A program made the translations under genes and the position numbers. DNA of 64,000 bases from positions 17,785 to 81,784 of the forward strand of contig JAGUZU010000075.1 in assembly GCA_020060625.1 (NCBI GenBank). The letters run 5' to 3'. This DNA is from Anaerolineales bacterium (GTDB lineage Bacteria > Chloroflexota > Anaerolineae > Anaerolineales > Villigracilaceae). The first letter of the stretch is position 1. Every line of letters starts with the position of its first letter. Shown in pieces: positions 8,337-17,626 of the stretch. A model generated the notes under the pieces. That model did not search any database, was not told where the DNA came from, and saw only the letters and a list, made by a program, of their open reading frames with translations.

Positions 8337-9700
8337 GAATTTTATTTGTTTCCGGCACTTATAGCAATTATTATGCGATTGACGATGTTATTCGCCGCTT
8401 GCTCCAACGCGGGCATGATGTGCGTCTTATCCTCGGAATGGAAAAGAAAATAACCATCCCAGACGACGCCTTGCAAAAGTCCATAAACGAGCTTCCTGGG
8501 CTTGTTGTGGAACCGTTACGAACCCGAAAATTCCTGAAGCGCTTCACACGAGATCTGCGCGAATTGCTGAATTACGCCCATGTATTAAAAAATGAAGAAA
8601 CCCGGCGATGGGATGTCGCAAAGTGGAGCCGCTTTCTACCGCCCTTTTTATGGTGGTTGGTTAACAGTTCGCGCGGTAAAAGACTCCTGAAAACTCCGCG
8701 TGTACGAAGCTGGCTTCGTTTCATCGAACAAAAGATTCCAAGTGATGGCGGCATTCGGAAACACATTCAAAAACATCAGCCGGATATTGTCATTGTCAAG
8801 CCGCTTATCAACCCTGATTCCAAAGAAAACGAATATCTCAGGGCAGCCCAGTCACTCGGCATCCCCGTTGTTTATTCGATGGTCAGTTGGGATAATATCT
8901 CCTCCAAGGGCACTTTTCACGGACTGCCAGACCACAGCATTGTCTGGAACGAACCGCTTGCGGAAGAATTGACCCGTCTGCATGGAATCCCGCGCAGAAC
9001 CATCCATATTACGGGCGCGCCCCGTTTTGAGCAATTGTTGAGCAAAACGAACGGACATTTGGTTTCACGGAGTGAGTTTTGCAAGCAGGCAGGACTTAAT
9101 GCCAACAAGCCCTATATCCTTTATGTGGGATCAACTTTCCTTGTCAATGCGGAATATAAAAAGGATCTTAATGAGGGTGCCATAATTTTGGAAATTGCTG
9201 CTGCAATGGAAAAGAACCCGCACACAAAGAATTTCAACATCCTTGTTCGTCCTCACCCCGCAAATTCCAGTTTTGTCGAATCCTTGCTGGGGCAGGGTCG
9301 GAATAATATTTTTGTGTACCCGCGATCCGGAGAACTTCCCGACACGGAAGAGAAAAGAGCGCGTTACTATAACTCCATTTATCACAGTATTGCCGTCGCT
9401 GGCGTGAACACAACTGCATTTCTGGAATCCTCCGCTCTTGATAAGCCCTGTATTACCGTCCAGACCCCAGAGTTTGGTGAAACTCAGATGCTTCCCCATT
9501 TTCATCACTTGGTCGAGGCAGATTTTTTAGAAATAGCGCACAGTGCGCAAGGCTTGGCGGAGATTGTCAGAAAAATCAGCACCGGGGTTGATTCCCGCTC
9601 CGCGCAACGCCGCGAATTTGTAAGAAATTTTTTGCGCCCCCGCGGCATTTCTGCCGTGGATGCCTATATCGAAACAATTGAAAAGATCAACGGGTGTTAA
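8333..9700 (+). CDS. Probable GT-B-fold surface-glycan transferase (uncharacterised)
   Basis: The 455-residue protein starts with MRILFVSGTYSNYYAIDDV, a GT-B first strand, and has a second half resembling CDP-glycerol/capsule-type transferases: FNILVRPHPANSS (about 302-314) and VAGVNTTAFLESSALDKPC (about 355-373). The second motif marks the nucleotide-binding site in polysialyl- or KDO-type transferases. It overlaps the upstream dehydrogenase by 4 bases. It may transfer the CMP-nonulosonate made by the preceding genes. The family is not firmly recognised. Confidence 0.7.
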   Translation: MRILFVSGTYSNYYAIDDVIRRLLQRGHDVRLILGMEKKITIPDDALQKSINELPGLVVEPLRTRKFLKRFTRDLRELLNYAHVLKNEETRRWDVAKWSRFLPPFLWWLVNSSRGKRLLKTPRVRSWLRFIEQKIPSDGGIRKHIQKHQPDIVIVKPLINPDSKENEYLRAAQSLGIPVVYSMVSWDNISSKGTFHGLPDHSIVWNEPLAEELTRLHGIPRRTIHITGAPRFEQLLSKTNGHLVSRSEFCKQAGLNANKPYILYVGSTFLVNAEYKKDLNEGAIILEIAAAMEKNPHTKNFNILVRPHPANSSFVESLLGQGRNNIFVYPRSGELPDTEEKRARYYNSIYHSIAVAGVNTTAFLESSALDKPCITVQTPEFGETQMLPHFHHLVEADFLEIAHSAQGLAEIVRKISTGVDSRSAQRREFVRNFLRPRGISAVDAYIETIEKINGC

Positions 9701-9706
9701 TGTGGA

Positions 9707-10801
9707 ATGCCTAATCCTGTAGATCATGATGCCATGACACCTTCTTCATCCTTAACCATTTGCACGGTTTCGTACCAAAGCGCCTCTCTCCTGGACTTGA
9801 ACCTGACTCTGACCAAGGAGTTGAATCCTGCCTCCCGCTTTCGCTGGCTTGTCGTGGACAACAACCACGATTTCCCGAAGCATGAGGCGAGGGATTTTGA
9901 AGTTATCGAAGGCGACCCGTGCATCAATCAGGGCAAACTGCGCGGCAGTTATCATCATGCGCAAGCATTGAACAAGGCGCTGAACCACGTCACCACCCGC
10001 TATGTATTGGTGATCGACCCCGACTTTTTCATCTTTCGGGAGCATTGGGTGAATGATGTTCTGGAATACATGGAGCGTTACAACCTCAGTTTTTGGGGCG
10101 CGCCCTACTACCCCGACCTGAATTGGAAGCGGCGTTACTTCCCAACCGTTTCCTGCATGTTGATCGATTTGGAAAAGGTAAAAAAAGACGAACTGGACTT
10201 TACCCCGGAACTGGATGAATACCACACCCTGTTGGGATATTCCACGCCTACCCTGTTGAGAATTTTGATGGGCAGGATCCCGCCCCAAGTTCAAGAGATG
10301 AAGCGCTCCATCCTCGTGGATATTGCCCGGGTCGTGCTGCGAAATCGTCTTGTCGCGTCGCCGTTGTCGAAGATGTTCTCCAAGCGCATCTACCCAAATA
10401 CGGATGTGTCGCGCGATACAGGCTTCAAGATTCAAAATTCGTTCGGCAGGGATGCGCGGCATCGGCTGGAATTGCTTAAACCTTCCTATGTGAATGACCT
10501 CTTTACAAAAAAGGATTCGTTTTTGATGAATCTCTTCGCGCAGATATACGCCCTGCTCGTGCCGGAGAGATTTTCGATCTACCCGAAGCGGCGCGATTAC
10601 GCCACTCCCGCCCGTTTTGCGGATTTCGGCTTGTTCGACCTGCGCGGACAATTTGGCTGGGAGGAGTTTTTCTGGCAGGGGAAGCCGTTTGCGATGCACA
10701 TCAAAGGTGGCACGCGGAAATTCGAGGATGTCGGGTACGAAAAACTTCGGGAGATTTTGTTTCAATTGGCTGGCAGACAGTTTGCGATAGAATCAAATTG
10801 A
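9707..10801 (+). CDS. GT2-like (GT-A fold) glycosyltransferase
   Basis: A 364-residue protein whose SSLTICTVSYQSASLLD start (about 13-29) and LVVDNNHD (about 45-52) form a GT-A nucleotide-binding region. VLVIDPDFFIF (about 101-111) contains a DxD metal-binding motif. The C-terminal 150 residues are unusual for plain GT2 enzymes and include an arginine-rich stretch and a HIKGGTRKFED segment. The start used lies 6 bases after the previous stop; an ATG nine codons on (9734) is an alternative. Donor and acceptor are unknown; it probably adds a sugar to the glycan of this cluster. Confidence 0.78.
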   Translation: MPNPVDHDAMTPSSSLTICTVSYQSASLLDLNLTLTKELNPASRFRWLVVDNNHDFPKHEARDFEVIEGDPCINQGKLRGSYHHAQALNKALNHVTTRYVLVIDPDFFIFREHWVNDVLEYMERYNLSFWGAPYYPDLNWKRRYFPTVSCMLIDLEKVKKDELDFTPELDEYHTLLGYSTPTLLRILMGRIPPQVQEMKRSILVDIARVVLRNRLVASPLSKMFSKRIYPNTDVSRDTGFKIQNSFGRDARHRLELLKPSYVNDLFTKKDSFLMNLFAQIYALLVPERFSIYPKRRDYATPARFADFGLFDLRGQFGWEEFFWQGKPFAMHIKGGTRKFEDVGYEKLREILFQLAGRQFAIESN

Positions 10802-10814
10802 CAAAGGATCAATT

Positions 10815-11861
10815 ATGCGAAAACTAACCATTGATGGCTTTACCATCTCCGACGACAGCGACTGCTTCGTCATTGCCGAGATCGGCAACAACCACCAGGG
10901 CGACCTTGAAAAAGCCAAAGACCTCTTCAAAGCCGCGAAGGAATGCGGTGTGGACTCGGTCAAACTGCAAAAGCGCGATAACAAGTCCCTGTTGACGCGC
11001 GCGGCTTACAACAAGCCCTACGATAACGAAAACAGTTTCGGCGCCACCTATGGCGAACACCGCGAAGCGCTGGAATTCGGGCGCGAGGAATACGTCGAGT
11101 TGAAAAAATACGCCCAGGAACTCGGCTTGATCATGTTCGCCACCGCCTTCGATTTCAACAGCGCGGACTTTCTCGCCGACCTCGACATGCCCGCCTACAA
11201 GGTCGCTTCGGGCGATCTGAAAAGCATCCCCCTATTGAAGCACATCGCCAAAATCGGCAAGCCGATGATTGTCAGCACGGGCGGCGGCACGATGGAGGAC
11301 GTCCAGCGCGCGTATGATGCCATTATGCCCATCAATTCGCAATTGGCGATCCTGCAATGCACCGCTTCCTATCCCGCTGAACCCGAGGATCTAAATCTTC
11401 GCGTCATCAACACCTACCGCAAGCGCTTCCCCGAACTGGTCATCGGTCTCTCCGACCACGAGAATGGGATTGCGATGGCGGTGGCGGCGTACGTGCTCGG
11501 CTCGCGCGTCGTGGAGCAGCACTTCACGCTCAACCATACCTGGAAAGGCACCGACCATGCCTTCTCGCTCGAACCGATTGGGATGCGTAAACTCGTCCGT
11601 GATTTGCGGCGGGTGAAGGTTGCGATGGGCGATGGTGAGAAGAAAATCTATCCGAGTGAGGTCAACCCCATTCACAAGATGGGCAAAAAACTCGTTGCAG
11701 CCCGTGACCTTAAAGCGGGTCAGGTGCTGACTCTAGAAGACATTGCCATCAAGTCGCCTAGCGACGGCATCCCGCCGTATGAGTTGGATAATGTGATCGG
11801 CAAGACGCTTACTAAAGACTTGCTCGAAGACGAGAATTTTTTGTTTGAGAATTTGAAGTAA
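10815..11861 (+). CDS. NeuB-family nonulosonate synthase, copy 2
   Basis: The 348-residue protein belongs to the same PEP-condensing family as the 3.4 kb gene but to another subgroup. It opens with IAEIGNNHQGDLEKA, has KLQKRDN in place of KFQTH, and keeps AYKVASGDL, GLSDHENG and a C-terminal SAF domain (VIGKTLTKDLLEDENF). The KLQKRDN variation lies in the PEP/aldose pocket, which suggests a different aldose acceptor. Downstream it is followed by an aldehyde dehydrogenase, a second CMP-sugar synthetase and a transketolase, so this NeuB probably starts its own pathway. The exact acid is unknown. Confidence 0.9.
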   Translation: MRKLTIDGFTISDDSDCFVIAEIGNNHQGDLEKAKDLFKAAKECGVDSVKLQKRDNKSLLTRAAYNKPYDNENSFGATYGEHREALEFGREEYVELKKYAQELGLIMFATAFDFNSADFLADLDMPAYKVASGDLKSIPLLKHIAKIGKPMIVSTGGGTMEDVQRAYDAIMPINSQLAILQCTASYPAEPEDLNLRVINTYRKRFPELVIGLSDHENGIAMAVAAYVLGSRVVEQHFTLNHTWKGTDHAFSLEPIGMRKLVRDLRRVKVAMGDGEKKIYPSEVNPIHKMGKKLVAARDLKAGQVLTLEDIAIKSPSDGIPPYELDNVIGKTLTKDLLEDENFLFENLK

Positions 11862-11871
11862 TTTTTGATAC

Positions 11872-11939
11872 GTCATTCTGAGCGAAGCGAAGAATCTCTA
11901 CGGCGATCCAAGAGACCCTTCGCTAGCGCTCAGGGTGAC
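11872..11939. repeat. REP-like hairpin repeat, copy 1
   Basis: Imperfect 68-base inverted repeat in the spacer between NeuB-2 and the aldehyde dehydrogenase gene. GTCATTCTGAGCGAAGCGAAG pairs in the main with CTTCGCTAGCGCTCAGGGTGAC, and inner TCTCT/AGAGA arms extend the stem. A close relative lies at 47816-47883, so it is a dispersed element rather than a gene-specific terminator. It has no T-run. Confidence 0.9.
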
Positions 11940-11954
11940 ATGTAACAGGTAACT

Positions 11955-13415
11955 ATGCTCCCTACCCAAATCCCCAACTGGATCGGCTCGCAGGAAATGC
12001 CGACTCAAGCCAATGAATGGTTCGAGAAACTCAACCCCGCAAACGGACAATTGCTCACCCGCGCCGCGCGCTCACGCAAAGAAGATATTATCCAAGCCGT
12101 CGAAGTGGCAAAGAAAGCCCAGCCCGCCTGGGCGGATACGCCTGCGGTGCAGCGTGGCATGATCCTGCACAAGATCGTGGTGGGGATGCAAAACCGTCAG
12201 AGTGAGATCGCTGCGATTGTTGCTGCCGAAACTGGAAAGTCCATGAAAGAGGCGTTGGGCGAAACGGGCGGAGCGATCCAATGCGGGTTGTTCTATGCCA
12301 GCGAAGGTCAACGTCTATATGGTCGCACAACGACGAGCGGCACAGCGAATAAATATGCGATGACGATTCGTCAGCCCATCGGCGTGGCGGGACTCATCAT
12401 CGCTGCGAATACTCCCATCGCAAATGTGGCGTGGAAGGTGTTTCCTGCACTCATTTGCGGCAATGCCGCCATTTTGAAAGCTGCTGAAGATACGCCAGCT
12501 ACGGCGTGGATCTTTGGGCAGATCGCGAAAGAAGCGGGTTTGCCCGATGGCGTGTTGAGCATCATGCAGGGATTTGGTGAAGAGGCGGGCGCGCCGTTGG
12601 TGGCGCATCAGGATGTGGGCGTGATCAGTTTCACCGGCTCGACCGAAGTGGGACGCATCATCAACCGTTCGGCAGGGGAACGCTTCGCGCGCATCTCGCT
12701 GGAACTGGGCGGGAAGAATCCGTTGGTGGTGTGTGACGACGCCGATTTGGAGAATGCTGCCAAGTGGGTGCTGCTCTCTGCCTTTAGCAATGCGGGACAA
12801 CGCTGTGCTTCGACCAGCCGCGTCATAATTTTTGAATCAGTGTACGAAAAGTTTCGCGACATGCTGGTGGAAAAAACAAAGAAATTGAAAGTTGGAATCA
12901 CGGATGATTGCGATTTTGGCGCAGTCATCAATGAGGGACAATTGCTCAACATGGTGGATGCCGTGCAAAAGGCAAAGAAGAATGGCGCGACCATCCTTTG
13001 CGGCGGCGAGCGCATGACCGATGCCGAGCATAAAGACGGATACTACATGGCGCCGACGTTGATCGAAAACGTTGACCCACATGATGAGATTTCAGAGTGC
13101 GAGTTGTTTGGACCCGTAGCCTTGTTATTCAAAGTGAAAGATTTTGAGCACGCGCTTCAAATGGCGAACGATACGCCTTATGGTTTGACGGCTAGCATTC
13201 ACACCAAGAGCATTCACCGCGCTACTCGTTTTTATGACAAAGTTCAAACGGGTGTGGCGGTTGTCAATGCCGGAACGCATGGATCCGAACCGCACATGCC
13301 GTTCGGCGGGCGCAAACTTTCGGGCAACGGTTCACGTGAGCCGGGCACCGAGGCGCTCAATATTTATTCTGAATTAAAAGATGTTTACATCAACATCGAC
13401 CCGACGCAGGTATGA
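11955..13415 (+). CDS. NAD(P)-dependent aldehyde dehydrogenase
   Basis: Oxidises an aldehyde to a carboxylate. The 486 residues are full length for the ALDH superfamily. Asn152 (AANTP), the general base Glu250 (LELGGKNP) and the nucleophile Cys284 (GQRCAST) are all present, with FTGSTEVGR as the cofactor motif (226-234). The sequence is closest in feel to succinate-semialdehyde/ketoglutarate-semialdehyde types, but position argues for a sugar-acid role: it lies between NeuB-2 and CMP-sugar synthetase 2 and overlaps the latter by ATGA. It may make a uronic or aldonic acid used by the neighbours. Confidence 0.9.
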   Translation: MLPTQIPNWIGSQEMPTQANEWFEKLNPANGQLLTRAARSRKEDIIQAVEVAKKAQPAWADTPAVQRGMILHKIVVGMQNRQSEIAAIVAAETGKSMKEALGETGGAIQCGLFYASEGQRLYGRTTTSGTANKYAMTIRQPIGVAGLIIAANTPIANVAWKVFPALICGNAAILKAAEDTPATAWIFGQIAKEAGLPDGVLSIMQGFGEEAGAPLVAHQDVGVISFTGSTEVGRIINRSAGERFARISLELGGKNPLVVCDDADLENAAKWVLLSAFSNAGQRCASTSRVIIFESVYEKFRDMLVEKTKKLKVGITDDCDFGAVINEGQLLNMVDAVQKAKKNGATILCGGERMTDAEHKDGYYMAPTLIENVDPHDEISECELFGPVALLFKVKDFEHALQMANDTPYGLTASIHTKSIHRATRFYDKVQTGVAVVNAGTHGSEPHMPFGGRKLSGNGSREPGTEALNIYSELKDVYINIDPTQV

Positions 13416-14161
13416 GCAAAGAGAATCCTTCGATCATCGCCTTGATTCCCGCGCGTGCTGGTTCTAAACGCGTGCAGGGAAAAAATATCCGCCTGCTGGC
13501 GGGACATCCGCTGATCGCGTACACGATCAGCGCCGCGAAGCAGAGCGGAGTCTTTGCGGATATTCTCGTTTCGACAGACTCTGAGGAGTATGCCGAGATC
13601 GCGCGTTCGTATGGTGCGGAAGTTCCGTTTCTGCGTCCGGCTGAAATCGCAGGCGACCTTGCGCTCGACATCGAATGGCTGGACTTTACGCTGCATAAAC
13701 TAAGAGAAATGGGACGCGAATATGATTGCTTCAGCATCTTGCGCCCGACCAGTCCCTTCCGTTTGCCAAGCACCATTCAACGGGCGTGGAGTGCCTTCAA
13801 AGCCGAAGAAGGCGTGGACTCGCTCCGCGCGGTGGAAAAGGTCAAAGAGCACCCCGGCAAGATGTGGGTGATTCGCGGCAAGCGCATGACGCCTTTGCTT
13901 CCGTTCGGTCCGAAGGAACAGCCCTGGCACAGCACGCCATATCAGGGCTTACCCGAAGTCTATTCGCAGAATGCCAGTCTGGAGATCGCTTGGTCTCGTG
14001 TGGTGTTTGACGGTCGAACCATTGCAGGTGAAGAGGTCATGCCGTTCATTTCGGAAGGCTACGAAGGCTTTGATGTGAATCATCCCTACGATTGGGATCT
14101 GGCGGAACGTCTCGTGGCAAGTGGAGAGGCGCAACTGCCAAAGGTAGAAAAAATTTCTTAG
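13412..14161 (+). CDS. CMP-nonulosonate synthetase-like cytidylyltransferase, copy 2
   Basis: The 249-residue protein carries the NeuA loop IPARAGSKRVQGKN (about 12-25), STDSEEYAEIA, LRPTSPFR (about 110-117) and the QNASLEIAWSRVV acid-binding region. It overlaps the aldehyde dehydrogenase gene by four bases, which indicates translational coupling. It is clearly different from the 6.7 kb copy, and with its own NeuB (10.8 kb) it defines a second CMP-acid pathway. It could instead act on another 3-deoxy-ulosonic acid (KDO-like). Confidence 0.9.
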   Translation: MSKENPSIIALIPARAGSKRVQGKNIRLLAGHPLIAYTISAAKQSGVFADILVSTDSEEYAEIARSYGAEVPFLRPAEIAGDLALDIEWLDFTLHKLREMGREYDCFSILRPTSPFRLPSTIQRAWSAFKAEEGVDSLRAVEKVKEHPGKMWVIRGKRMTPLLPFGPKEQPWHSTPYQGLPEVYSQNASLEIAWSRVVFDGRTIAGEEVMPFISEGYEGFDVNHPYDWDLAERLVASGEAQLPKVEKIS

Positions 14162-14215
14162 AGAAAAATCAGGTGCGGGCGCGGGGTGAGGCGCAGCGTC
14201 TATGAAGAGGAAAAC

Positions 14216-16192
14216 ATGGTCGAACTAAAATTGATCCCCGTGGAAGAATTCAAGCGAGTGCGAAATTCGTCCGCTGACAAATACAAGAAACTTCAGATCA
14301 TCGCGGATATGTGCCGCGCCAACACGCTCACCGAAGTGAAGCGCGCCGGGTCGGGGCATCTTGGCTCAAGCTTCAGCGCGATGGATATTGTGGTGTGGAT
14401 GTATTACGAAGAGATGAACACCATCAAGGTTGGCTTCGACAGCCCCGACCGCGATATTTATTTTTCATCGAAAGGGCATGATGTGCCGGGCTTGTATGCC
14501 GTGCTTCATTCGCTTGGCGAAATCCCCGACCACATGCTCATGTCGCTGCGTCGCCTCAATGGCTTGAATGGTCATCCCGATATCGGCAATCGCGGCATGG
14601 AAGCCAACTCGGGTTCACTCGGCATGGGCATCTCGAAGGGGCGCGGTATGGCGTGGGCAAAGAAATACAATAACAATGGCGGGCATGTCTTTGTGATGAC
14701 CGGCGATGGCGAATTGCAGGAAGGTCAGAACTACGAAGCCCTGCATGTCACCGCACACCATAAGGTCGATAACCTCACTGTCATTGTTGATGACAACAAA
14801 GTGCAATCTGATAAACCTGTTGCCGAGATCATCGATCTTCGCAACCTTGTCGAAAAATTTACTGCTTTCGGTTGGCATGTCATTCGCATTGATGGACATG
14901 ATTTCCGTTCTATTGAAAAAGCCATTGCCGAAGCCAAACAGGTCAAAGGTAAGCCGCAAATCATTATCGCCGATACCATCAAAGGTCGCGGTGTTTCGTT
15001 CATGGAACATCCCGCCGCGCTTGAAATTGGAAAAGGACTCTATCCCTGGCATTCGGGCGCGCCGGATGATGCAGCCTTCGAGGCAGGTTATTCTGAACTG
15101 ATTCAACGCATCAATGCGGACCTCGCGGCTGTGTCGCTTGACCTGTTGCATTTGACTCCCGTTGAGCCGGAAGTGAAGACCGCGAGTCCGTCTATGTTGG
15201 AAGGTGAACCACTCAGCCAGGCGGCGCTGGATCGTCTTTCTGTGAAGCCGACCGATGAATATGTTTCGCGTGCGTATGGTCAAGCTTTGGTGGATCTCGC
15301 TGCCAAGCGCAAAGACATCGTCGTACTTGATGCAGATCTCTCCTCTGATTGCAAAGTCCGTGACTTTGAAAATACCTACCCTGACCGTTTCATTGAAAAC
15401 GGTATTGCCGAACAGGATATGGTCTCCATGGCGGCAGGTCTTGCTCGTCAGGGACTGTTACCTGTCGTCAACTCGTTTGCCAGTTTCCTCGCTTCACGTG
15501 CCAATGAACAGATCTATAATGCCGCAGGCGAAAAATCCAAGATCATCTATGCCTTACATTATGCTGGACTCATTCCCGCTGGACCAGGCAAGTCACATCA
15601 ATCCTTGCGCGATATTTCGCTCTTCTCTGCCTTGCCGAATTGCACCATCCTGCAACCCTGCAGTGCCGAAGAAACCCGTATGGCGATGGATTACGCCGTG
15701 AACCAGGCTGAAGATGTGATTGCGCTGCGTCTCATCATTGGTCCAAGTCCGCGCCGGATTACGCTCCCGGCTGGGTATGAGTTTAAGCCAGGGGTGGGTT
15801 GTCAACTAACGATGGGGAAAGATGCGGTCATGTTCGCGTATGGACCGGTCATGTTGCACGAAGCACTCCTCGCCAGTGAACTCCTCGCCGAGCGCGGATT
15901 CGGTTTGAACATCATCAATATGCCCTGGCTCAATCGTGTCGATGTGAAATGGCTGACCGAAACGCTCAAGCCGTACTCTAATATTTTTATGCTCGAAGAT
16001 CATCATCCCGCTGGCGGTTTGATGGATAACATTCTTACGGCTTGTAGTGAACATGGCTTGTTGAATGGTAAACAAATGATTAAATTTGCTGTGGAAGGCT
16101 ATCCTGCCTGCGGTACGCCGCAGCAGGCGCTGGCGTTCCATGAGTTGGATGGGTTGTCGCTCTCCAAACGTGTGATGAAATATTGTGGGTAA
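14216..16192 (+). CDS. Full-length transketolase
   Basis: Thiamine-diphosphate enzyme moving two-carbon ketol units between sugars. Both halves are fused (658 residues): the N-terminal half has GSGHLGSS (about 46-53), SKGHD (about 86-90) and the ThDP motif GDGELQEG (163-170) ending near DDNK. The C-terminal half has the catalytic glutamate in ENGIAEQDM (Glu399) and GPGKSHQS. The ATG at 14216 follows GAAGAGGAAAAC, a good ribosome site; an in-frame GTG at 14186 lacks one. It follows CMP-sugar synthetase 2, so it may build the unusual aldose that NeuB-2 extends rather than serve central metabolism. Confidence 0.93.
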   Translation: MVELKLIPVEEFKRVRNSSADKYKKLQIIADMCRANTLTEVKRAGSGHLGSSFSAMDIVVWMYYEEMNTIKVGFDSPDRDIYFSSKGHDVPGLYAVLHSLGEIPDHMLMSLRRLNGLNGHPDIGNRGMEANSGSLGMGISKGRGMAWAKKYNNNGGHVFVMTGDGELQEGQNYEALHVTAHHKVDNLTVIVDDNKVQSDKPVAEIIDLRNLVEKFTAFGWHVIRIDGHDFRSIEKAIAEAKQVKGKPQIIIADTIKGRGVSFMEHPAALEIGKGLYPWHSGAPDDAAFEAGYSELIQRINADLAAVSLDLLHLTPVEPEVKTASPSMLEGEPLSQAALDRLSVKPTDEYVSRAYGQALVDLAAKRKDIVVLDADLSSDCKVRDFENTYPDRFIENGIAEQDMVSMAAGLARQGLLPVVNSFASFLASRANEQIYNAAGEKSKIIYALHYAGLIPAGPGKSHQSLRDISLFSALPNCTILQPCSAEETRMAMDYAVNQAEDVIALRLIIGPSPRRITLPAGYEFKPGVGCQLTMGKDAVMFAYGPVMLHEALLASELLAERGFGLNIINMPWLNRVDVKWLTETLKPYSNIFMLEDHHPAGGLMDNILTACSEHGLLNGKQMIKFAVEGYPACGTPQQALAFHELDGLSLSKRVMKYCG

Positions 16193-16194
16193 AG

Positions 16195-17607
16195 ATGTCC
16201 GATATCAAGATCGCAATCCCCCTGCACGGCAAAATGGCAGCGCGTGCTTTCCATCAGCCTTTCTTTCGTCAGAAGCTGGCCGAGGGCAGCTTGAAGCCGC
16301 TGTACTTCCTCAGCCCCTATTACTACCGCGCCCTGACATTCGACCCCACGCAATATTTCGAGCTGCAGGTGGAGCAGTACGACGCGCAGTACAACCGGCA
16401 CTTTTTATTGCAACAATTGCGCATGTTGCGCCGTTTTGTGATAGTGACCGAAACCACCGATATGCGCTTTCGGGAGATGATCGAGACCAAGTTGTTTGAC
16501 GCCACCCTGCCCGGCATGGCGGCGCAAATGATCTATGTCAGTGCTTTGCGGCGCATTCCTCATATAGGCCGGTTTCTGGCGTGGCTTGAGAAAAGGATGT
16601 ATCCCACGCATGCGCATGACGAGTACTTCGCGCAGCAAAACGTGGATTGTGTATTGACCCCCGGTATGGGTAACTATAACTTTTGGAATGAAGGTAATTT
16701 TGCGCGTGAAGCGCAGCGTAAGGGAATTCCTGCGTTTGCTGCCATCACCAATTACGACAATATTGTCAATATGGGTTATCGCGGGTTTAATCCCACTTGC
16801 CTGGCGGTGTGGAGCAGGCAAATGGCAGATGAAGTGATTAAACTGCATGAATACCCCGCCAAAAAGCTGGAAGTGGTTGGCGCAGTGCAATATGATCGGT
16901 ACTTACAGCCTTTGACAATGAGCCGTGAGGAGTTCCTGACTTCAATAGGGCTTGACCCTGTAAAAAAAACAGTGTTTTTTGCAGGCGGCGTCAATGTCAA
17001 TCACTACTTTGAGATTTATCGAATATTTGTCGAACAGAAGGAACGATTGTGGGGCGGTGATTTTAATTTTATTGTGCGCCCACAACCCCACGCAAAATTG
17101 CTCGATGCCCCGGGTTGGCAGGTTGTTGAAAAATTATTTGTAGATGCAGGCGTGTACGTCTCAAACCCCGGCGTGGTGGATGCAAACGGCAGCCGCACAC
17201 AGGAAATACGTATTGACTTGGGCATGGACGATGGGCCTGATGAATTGAATTACCTGCTGCGTTACAGCGATGTGTTGGTGAACAATTTCTCCACCATGGG
17301 GTTGGAAGCGGCCATTTGTGACCTGCCCACTATTCACATTGGGTACGACGCTTACACATTCGGCGTCAAGTTTGGTGTGACCACCGGGTTTCAGCAGCGC
17401 ATGACCCACAACCGCCGACCATTACGTTTGAAGGCGTCCAAAGTGGCAAAGAGTGACCAGCAATTACTAGCGTTCATTGAGCAATATCTGAACGACCGCA
17501 GCTTTGACCGTGAAGACCGCCATGAATATGCCGTTTCTGAATGCGGTGAATTGGATGGCATGGCGACTTCACGCCTCACGGATATGATTAAAAGCCGGAT
17601 GAAATAA
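16195..17607 (+). CDS. Probable GT-B-fold capsule/surface glycan transferase
   Basis: The protein (about 470 residues) has VTETTDMRFREM in the first half and a second half with FIVRPQPHAKLL and YSDVLVNNFSTMGLEAAICDLPTI. The S/N-TMGLEA pattern is the nucleotide-binding site of CDP-glycerol/capsule-type transferases. ATG 16195 starts 2 bases after the transketolase stop; an upstream in-frame TTG (16183) would overlap and is unlikely. The protein resembles that of the 8.3 kb gene in general plan but not closely. It may transfer the product of the transketolase/NeuB-2 pathway. The function is inferred from fold and context. Confidence 0.72.
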   Translation: MSDIKIAIPLHGKMAARAFHQPFFRQKLAEGSLKPLYFLSPYYYRALTFDPTQYFELQVEQYDAQYNRHFLLQQLRMLRRFVIVTETTDMRFREMIETKLFDATLPGMAAQMIYVSALRRIPHIGRFLAWLEKRMYPTHAHDEYFAQQNVDCVLTPGMGNYNFWNEGNFAREAQRKGIPAFAAITNYDNIVNMGYRGFNPTCLAVWSRQMADEVIKLHEYPAKKLEVVGAVQYDRYLQPLTMSREEFLTSIGLDPVKKTVFFAGGVNVNHYFEIYRIFVEQKERLWGGDFNFIVRPQPHAKLLDAPGWQVVEKLFVDAGVYVSNPGVVDANGSRTQEIRIDLGMDDGPDELNYLLRYSDVLVNNFSTMGLEAAICDLPTIHIGYDAYTFGVKFGVTTGFQQRMTHNRRPLRLKASKVAKSDQQLLAFIEQYLNDRSFDREDRHEYAVSECGELDGMATSRLTDMIKSRMK

Positions 17608-17626
17608 AAAACAGTAAAGGAGAAAA

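Noticed and set aside
9752..10765. A 337-residue open frame on the reverse strand
   Set aside because: It lies wholly opposite the GT2-like gene, has no family motif and a histidine/glutamine-rich composition typical of antisense frames in biased genes.
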